Shown piece after piece: positions 60,158 through 64,000 of a stretch of DNA of 64,000 nucleotides. Both the position numbers and the translations under genes were made by a program. Source of the DNA: Frigidibacter sp. RF13 (GTDB lineage: Bacteria; Pseudomonadota; Alphaproteobacteria; Rhodobacterales; Rhodobacteraceae). The stretch covers positions 53,443-117,442 of the forward strand of contig NZ_JAPNUE010000008.1 in NCBI RefSeq assembly GCF_026626305.1. The letters run 5' to 3'. The first letter of the stretch is position 1; every line of letters begins with the position of its first letter. Below the pieces are notes generated by a model. The model had not been told where the DNA came from and searched no databases. It saw only the letters and a program-made list of their open reading frames with translations.

Positions 60158-61042
60158 ATGACCGACACCGCCCCCGCCAGACCAGCGCGGCCGCGGCGCC
60201 TGCCCCTGACATGGGTAGGTCTAGCGCCATTCGCGATCTTCGCGCTTCTGTTCCTGATCCTGCCCACGATGAATATTGTGATCGGCGCGTTTCAGACACG
60301 CGACGGGTCCTTCACCCTGCAGAACCTGCGCGACCTCGGCACCGGCACGATCCCTTCCTCCTACTGGATCTCGGTGAAGATCTCGCTCGCCTCGTCGCTA
60401 CTGGGCTGCCTGATCGGCTTTGGCATGGCGGCGGCGGTGACCTTCGGCGCGGTCCCGCGCTTCATCCGCGGTCCGCTGATGACCTTTTCCGGCGTCGCCT
60501 CGAACTTCGCGGGTGTGCCCTTGGCCTTTGCCTTTCTCGCGACCTTCGGGCCAGTTGGCCTGATCACGCTGTTCCTGAAGAACAATTTCGGTATCGTTCT
60601 GCAACGCGACCTCGGCTTTTCGATCCTCAGCTTCTGGGGCCTGACGGTCACTTACCTCTTCTTCCAAATCCCGCTGATGATCCTCATCATCACCCCCGCG
60701 CTCGAAGGGCTGAAGAAGGAATGGCGCGAGGCGGCATCCGTCCTCGGCGCGACCAGCCTGCAATATTGGCGGATGGTGGCGCTGCCCATTCTCTTCCCCT
60801 CGCTCTTGGGCACTTTTGCGCTTCTCTTCGCCAACGCCTTCGGCGCGGTCGCCACCGCCATCGCCCTGACGGGCTCGGCCTTGAACATCGTACCGATCCA
60901 GCTTTTCGCGCAGATCAGGGGTGACGTCCTTGGCAACCCTAACCTCGGTTATGCACTGGCCTTCGGCATGATCGTCGTCACCGGCATTGCCAATGTCCTT
61001 TACATCTGGCTGCGTATCCGCGCCGAGAGGTGGCTGAAATGA
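60158..61042 (+). CDS. ABC transporter permease (PotB/FbpB-type, first)
   Basis: A 294-residue permease with six helices and the EAA loop KKEWREAASVLGATSLQYWR. The proline/arginine-rich start TDTAPARPARPRRLPLTWVG is cytoplasmic. It overlaps the next permease gene by four bases (ATGA). It pairs with that protein to form the channel. Confidence 0.9.
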   Translation: MTDTAPARPARPRRLPLTWVGLAPFAIFALLFLILPTMNIVIGAFQTRDGSFTLQNLRDLGTGTIPSSYWISVKISLASSLLGCLIGFGMAAAVTFGAVPRFIRGPLMTFSGVASNFAGVPLAFAFLATFGPVGLITLFLKNNFGIVLQRDLGFSILSFWGLTVTYLFFQIPLMILIITPALEGLKKEWREAASVLGATSLQYWRMVALPILFPSLLGTFALLFANAFGAVATAIALTGSALNIVPIQLFAQIRGDVLGNPNLGYALAFGMIVVTGIANVLYIWLRIRAERWLK

Positions 61043-61830
61043 GCCTCTATGCCCGACTCACCGGCTGGATCGTCCTCCTCTTCGGCCTTCTCTATTTCTT
61101 CCTGCCGCTTCTCGGCCTTTTCGAGTTTTCGCTGAAGGCGCGGCGCGGGGTCTATTCCCTGGATGCCTATACCAAGATCATCGGCGATGCGGAGTTTCAG
61201 GCGACCTTCGGCTATTCCGTTGTCATGGCGCTGGTGACCATTATCATGGGGGTCCTTCTGGTCGTGCCTACCGCTTTCTGGGTCAGGCTGAAGATGCCCT
61301 GGGCCCGGCCGTACGTGGAATTCATCACGCTCCTGCCACTCGTCATTCCCGCGATCGTCATCGTTTTCGGTTACATCCGGCTCTATAATACGTCGAGTTG
61401 GCTGCCGATGACCGGATCGACCATGGGCACCAACCTGCTTCTGGCCTTTGGCTACACAACGCTGGCGCTGCCCTACATGTACCGCGCGGTCGATACCGGG
61501 CTTCGCACGATCGACGTGGCCACCCTGACAGAGGCCGCGCAATCGCTCGGCGCCGGTTGGATCACGATCCTCTCGCGCGTCATCCTGCCGAACGTGCTGG
61601 TCGCGGTCCTCTCCGGCGCTTTCCTGACATTTGCCATCGTCATCGGCGAATTCACCCTGGCAGCCCTCCTCGACCGTCCGGCCTTCGGCCCCTATCTGCA
61701 ACGCATCGGGGCGAACAAGCCCTATGAGCCCTTCGCGCTTTCGGTGATTGCCTTCGCCATCACCTGGGTCTGCATGGGTCTCATCCAGCTTGTCACCCGG
61801 TTCTCCAAACATACGAAAGCGGCACGCTGA
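61039..61830 (+). CDS. ABC transporter permease (PotC/FbpB-type, second)
   Basis: A 263-residue permease: MSLYARLTGWIVLLFGLLYF at the start and the EAA loop ATLTEAAQSLGAGWITILSR. ATG 61039 within the previous stop is preferred to an in-frame ATG at 61030. The TGA stop overlaps the ATPase ATG by one base (TGATG). Confidence 0.9.
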   Translation: MSLYARLTGWIVLLFGLLYFFLPLLGLFEFSLKARRGVYSLDAYTKIIGDAEFQATFGYSVVMALVTIIMGVLLVVPTAFWVRLKMPWARPYVEFITLLPLVIPAIVIVFGYIRLYNTSSWLPMTGSTMGTNLLLAFGYTTLALPYMYRAVDTGLRTIDVATLTEAAQSLGAGWITILSRVILPNVLVAVLSGAFLTFAIVIGEFTLAALLDRPAFGPYLQRIGANKPYEPFALSVIAFAITWVCMGLIQLVTRFSKHTKAAR

Positions 61831-62879
61831 TGGCCTTCCTTGAAATCGAACATCTGGAAAAAAGCTTCGGCGCCACCCGCGTCGTGAAGGATTTCAACCT
61901 TTCCGTCGAGAAGGGAGAGTTCATCTCGCTTCTCGGGCCCTCGGGCTGCGGCAAGACCACCGTCCTGAGGATGGTCGCGGGGTTCGAGACGCCGACTTCG
62001 GGCAGTATCCGCATCGACGGCAAGGATGTGGTGAGCCTCAAGCCCAACCAGCGCAATATCGGCATGGTTTTTCAGGCCTATGCCTTGTTCCCGAACCTGA
62101 CCGTTTCCCAGAACGTCGCCTTCGGGCTGAAGGTCGCGGGCGTCGACCGGGCGGAAAGCGACAAGCGCGTGACCGAGATGCTGTCGCTGATCGGCCTGCC
62201 CGACCTTGGCAACCGCTATCCGTTCCAGCTGTCGGGCGGCCAGCAGCAGCGCGTGGCGCTGGCTCGCGCGCTGGCGCCGCGCCCGCGTGTGCTTTTGCTC
62301 GACGAGCCGCTTTCGGCGCTCGATGCCAAGATCCGGGTTTCCCTGCGTGAAGAGATGCGCGCGATCCAGCAGCGGCTGGGGATCACCACGATCTTCGTCA
62401 CGCACGATCAGGAAGAAGCCTTGTCGATGTCCGACCGGGTGGTGGTGATGCATCAGGGTATCGCCGACCAGGTCGGCACACCGCTGGAAATCTACAACCG
62501 CCCAACCACGCGGTTCGTGGCAAATTTCGTCGGAACGCTGAATGTCATGGAAGCCGAGGTCGTCGACCCGGCGACCGGTCGCGTGAAGATCGGCGGGCAG
62601 GAGATCACGCTTGGCCGCGCCGTCCCGCCGGGCAGGATCACCCTCGGCTCGCGGCCCGAGATGATCAGCCTTGGCGCCCGACAGGGCCGGGAGACCGCAC
62701 TAAAGGGCACGATCACCGAGGTTCATTTCCTTGGTTCGGTCATCCGGGGCCGCGCGTCCGTCGGCAAGGATGTGGTTTCCTTCGACATGTTCAACGATAC
62801 CGGCCGCGCGCCGCCGAAGGTCGGCGAAGAGGTTTCGCTGTCGGTCGCGGGTCAGGACCTGCTGGTGATCGGCGACTGA
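61830..62879 (+). CDS. ABC transporter ATP-binding protein (AfuC/PotA-type)
   Basis: A 349-residue ATPase: Walker A GPSGCGKTT, signature LSGGQQQR, Walker B LLLDEPLSALDAK, H-loop VTHDQEEALS, and a TOBE domain (RITLGSRPEMISLGARQGRE). It energises the permease pair just upstream. The C-terminal domain is short (about 110 residues), as in the AfuC/FbpC group. Confidence 0.93.
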   Translation: MAFLEIEHLEKSFGATRVVKDFNLSVEKGEFISLLGPSGCGKTTVLRMVAGFETPTSGSIRIDGKDVVSLKPNQRNIGMVFQAYALFPNLTVSQNVAFGLKVAGVDRAESDKRVTEMLSLIGLPDLGNRYPFQLSGGQQQRVALARALAPRPRVLLLDEPLSALDAKIRVSLREEMRAIQQRLGITTIFVTHDQEEALSMSDRVVVMHQGIADQVGTPLEIYNRPTTRFVANFVGTLNVMEAEVVDPATGRVKIGGQEITLGRAVPPGRITLGSRPEMISLGARQGRETALKGTITEVHFLGSVIRGRASVGKDVVSFDMFNDTGRAPPKVGEEVSLSVAGQDLLVIGD

Positions 62880-62968
62880 GCCCGTTTGCGACATGAAGCG
62901 CCGCCGCCGGATCAGATATCCGGCCCGGCGGCGCCGATCCTGCCCCGAAAGGTGATCCGGGGGGACAT

Positions 62969-63844
62969 GTGTCGGGGTTTTCCTATCGGCAGGGCGCGGT
63001 GCTGGTTCTGGGCGCCGGGTTCATCTGGTCGCTCAACGGCCTTCTTCTGCGTATCGTCGGCGACGCGGGTACCTGGCAGGTGCTCTTCTACCGCTCGCTC
63101 GGCATGGTGCCGGTCCTGTTCCTGTGGATCCACCAAAGGTCCGGCGGCCGGCCCTTTGCCATGATCCGCGCCGGGGGGCCTGCTGTCCTCGCGGGCGGGC
63201 TCGGCCTCGTCCTCGCTTTCGCGGGCGCGATCTACTCGATGCAAACCACTACCATCGCCAATGCGGTCTTTCTCTTCGCCGCAGCGCCATTACTGACGGC
63301 GGCTTTCGCCTGGCCGGTCTTGGGCGAGCGGGTTGGCCCCGGCACCTGGGCCGCCATCGCAGTCGCCTCGGTCGGGGTCTTCGTAATGGTGCGCGAGGGG
63401 CTCGCGCTTGGCGAAGGGATGGGCAATATCGCAGCCCTCGGTTCCGCTGCCGGGTTTTCAGCCTTCACGCTCACGCTCCGCAAGGCGCGGCTGAGCGAGA
63501 TGACACCCGCCGTCCTGACCGGCGCCTGTCTCGCCATTCTCGTGGCCGCAGCGGTTGTTTCACTGCGAGGCGAAAGCTTCGCTCTGCCGCTGCGCGGCTG
63601 GTCGGTCTCGATGCTCATGGGCGCCGTCACGATCTGCGGCGGCATGATCCTTTTCACTGCCGGAACCCGCGCCATCCCGGCCGCCGACGCGGGCCTTCTG
63701 GCTTTGGTCGAGGTGGTGCTCGCCCCGGTCTGGGTCTGGCTCTTCTGGAACGAAACCGTCAGCCGCGATACAGCACTCGGCGGTGCGATCCTGCTCGGGG
63801 CGCTCATCCTCAACGCTCTCTCCGGCCGCCATCGCCGCGCCTGA
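62969..63844 (+). CDS. EamA/DMT-family transporter
   Basis: A 291-residue membrane protein with ten predicted helices in two EamA repeats (GFIWSLNGLLLRIVGDAGTW; GSAAGFSAFTLTLRKARLSE). The start is GTG 62969, behind a GGGGGGAC tract; the ATG at 62967 is in another frame. DMT proteins export metabolites or take up amino acids or choline. It is 89 bp after the ATPase gene and need not belong to that operon. Confidence 0.88.
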   Translation: MSGFSYRQGAVLVLGAGFIWSLNGLLLRIVGDAGTWQVLFYRSLGMVPVLFLWIHQRSGGRPFAMIRAGGPAVLAGGLGLVLAFAGAIYSMQTTTIANAVFLFAAAPLLTAAFAWPVLGERVGPGTWAAIAVASVGVFVMVREGLALGEGMGNIAALGSAAGFSAFTLTLRKARLSEMTPAVLTGACLAILVAAAVVSLRGESFALPLRGWSVSMLMGAVTICGGMILFTAGTRAIPAADAGLLALVEVVLAPVWVWLFWNETVSRDTALGGAILLGALILNALSGRHRRA

Positions 63845-63858
63845 CCCGGTTCTTCCCT

Positions 63859-64000
63859 TCACTGTGGTCCAAATATCCCGGGGGTGCGGGGGCAGCGCCC
63901 CCCCGACTTGCCGCCCCCGAAGAAACCCGGGCGCGCAAAAACCGCTTCGAGCCGCCCCCACCAGGCTTGCGTCTCGTCCCACGGAATAATCTCGGTCGCG
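63859..64000 (-). CDS. Possible 3' end of a gene running off the window
   Basis: On the minus strand an open frame enters from the right edge (TEIIPWDETQAWWGRLEAVF) and reads into the palindromic repeat before a TGA at 63859-63861. The first 30 residues have coding character; the last 15 are repeat-derived. I do not recognise a family. It may be a real C-terminus extended by the repeat, or chance. Confidence 0.3.
   Translation of the reverse strand, partial: ATEIIPWDETQAWWGRLEAVFARPGFFGGGKSGGRCPRTPGIFGPQ
63871..63905. repeat. Intergenic palindromic repeat, fourth copy
   Basis: AAATATCCCGGGGGTGCGGG followed by GGCAGCGCCCCCCC: the same AAATATCCC tail (here in reverse) next to a GGGGGC..GCCCCC stem. 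It lies 27 bp after the transporter gene and fits the convergent position seen for the other copies. Confidence 0.62.

Overview
The window is a GC-rich, densely coding stretch of alphaproteobacterial chromosome. Gene content and style point to the Rhodobacteraceae/Roseobacteraceae: many ABC uptake systems, saccharopine-type lysine genes, a kbl-tdh operon with an XRE-cupin regulator, a DUF2794 gene, and intergenic palindromes ending in GGGATATTT. I see no rRNA, tRNA, insertion sequence, prophage or CRISPR. This is a catabolic and transport region rather than a mobile island.

Region 1 (1-16300) is a large locus that looks built to take up and strip an N-methylated or quaternary amine. On the minus strand run a class III aminotransferase, two PYROXD2-like FAD oxidoreductases, a GcvT/DmdA-like folate-dependent demethylase, two Rieske oxygenases and a polyamine-type (PotFGHI-like) ABC importer plus a small partial gene. 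Most junctions overlap or nearly touch. A BetI-like TetR regulator is divergent, with a cluster of TGAC/GTCA half sites between. A second module (second class III aminotransferase plus a pyrroline-5-carboxylate-reductase-like enzyme) is divergent from an XRE-cupin regulator. The whole pathway is unnamed here and is the best candidate for an undescribed system.

Region 2 (16340-28326) is a plus-strand sugar operon: a LacI-type operator, CUT1 ATPase, binding protein, two permeases, an MGH1/GH63-like glycosidase, its LacI regulator, a 1015-residue kinase / M23 / phospho-lyase fusion, and a GH42 beta-galactosidase. Region 3 (28332-38549) has a TetR/enoyl-CoA hydratase pair and then a lysine catabolic set: saccharopine dehydrogenase, ALDH7-type aminoadipate semialdehyde dehydrogenase, an acyltransferase, a fused 2-oxoacid dehydrogenase E1, glutaryl-CoA dehydrogenase and an aminotransferase, with a divergent LysR gene.

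Region 4 (39557-42500) is threonine catabolism: XRE-cupin regulator, kbl, tdh. Region 5 (42561-53461) is mixed: HyuA hydantoinase with a GMC oxidoreductase, beta-carbonic anhydrase, M17 aminopeptidase with an NlpC/P60 hydrolase, DUF2794, a candidate small RNA, an I78 inhibitor lipoprotein, glutathione-dependent formaldehyde dehydrogenase and a NYN-domain protein. Region 6 (53472-56441) is an L-fuconate module (dehydratase, hydrolase, SDR). Region 7 (56532-64000) holds an M19 dipeptidase, a YcaQ-like glycosylase, an AfuA-type ABC importer behind a Pho-box-like repeat, an EamA transporter and a fragment at the right edge.

All functions are read from motifs and family resemblance by eye. No database search was run, so substrate assignments are inference.
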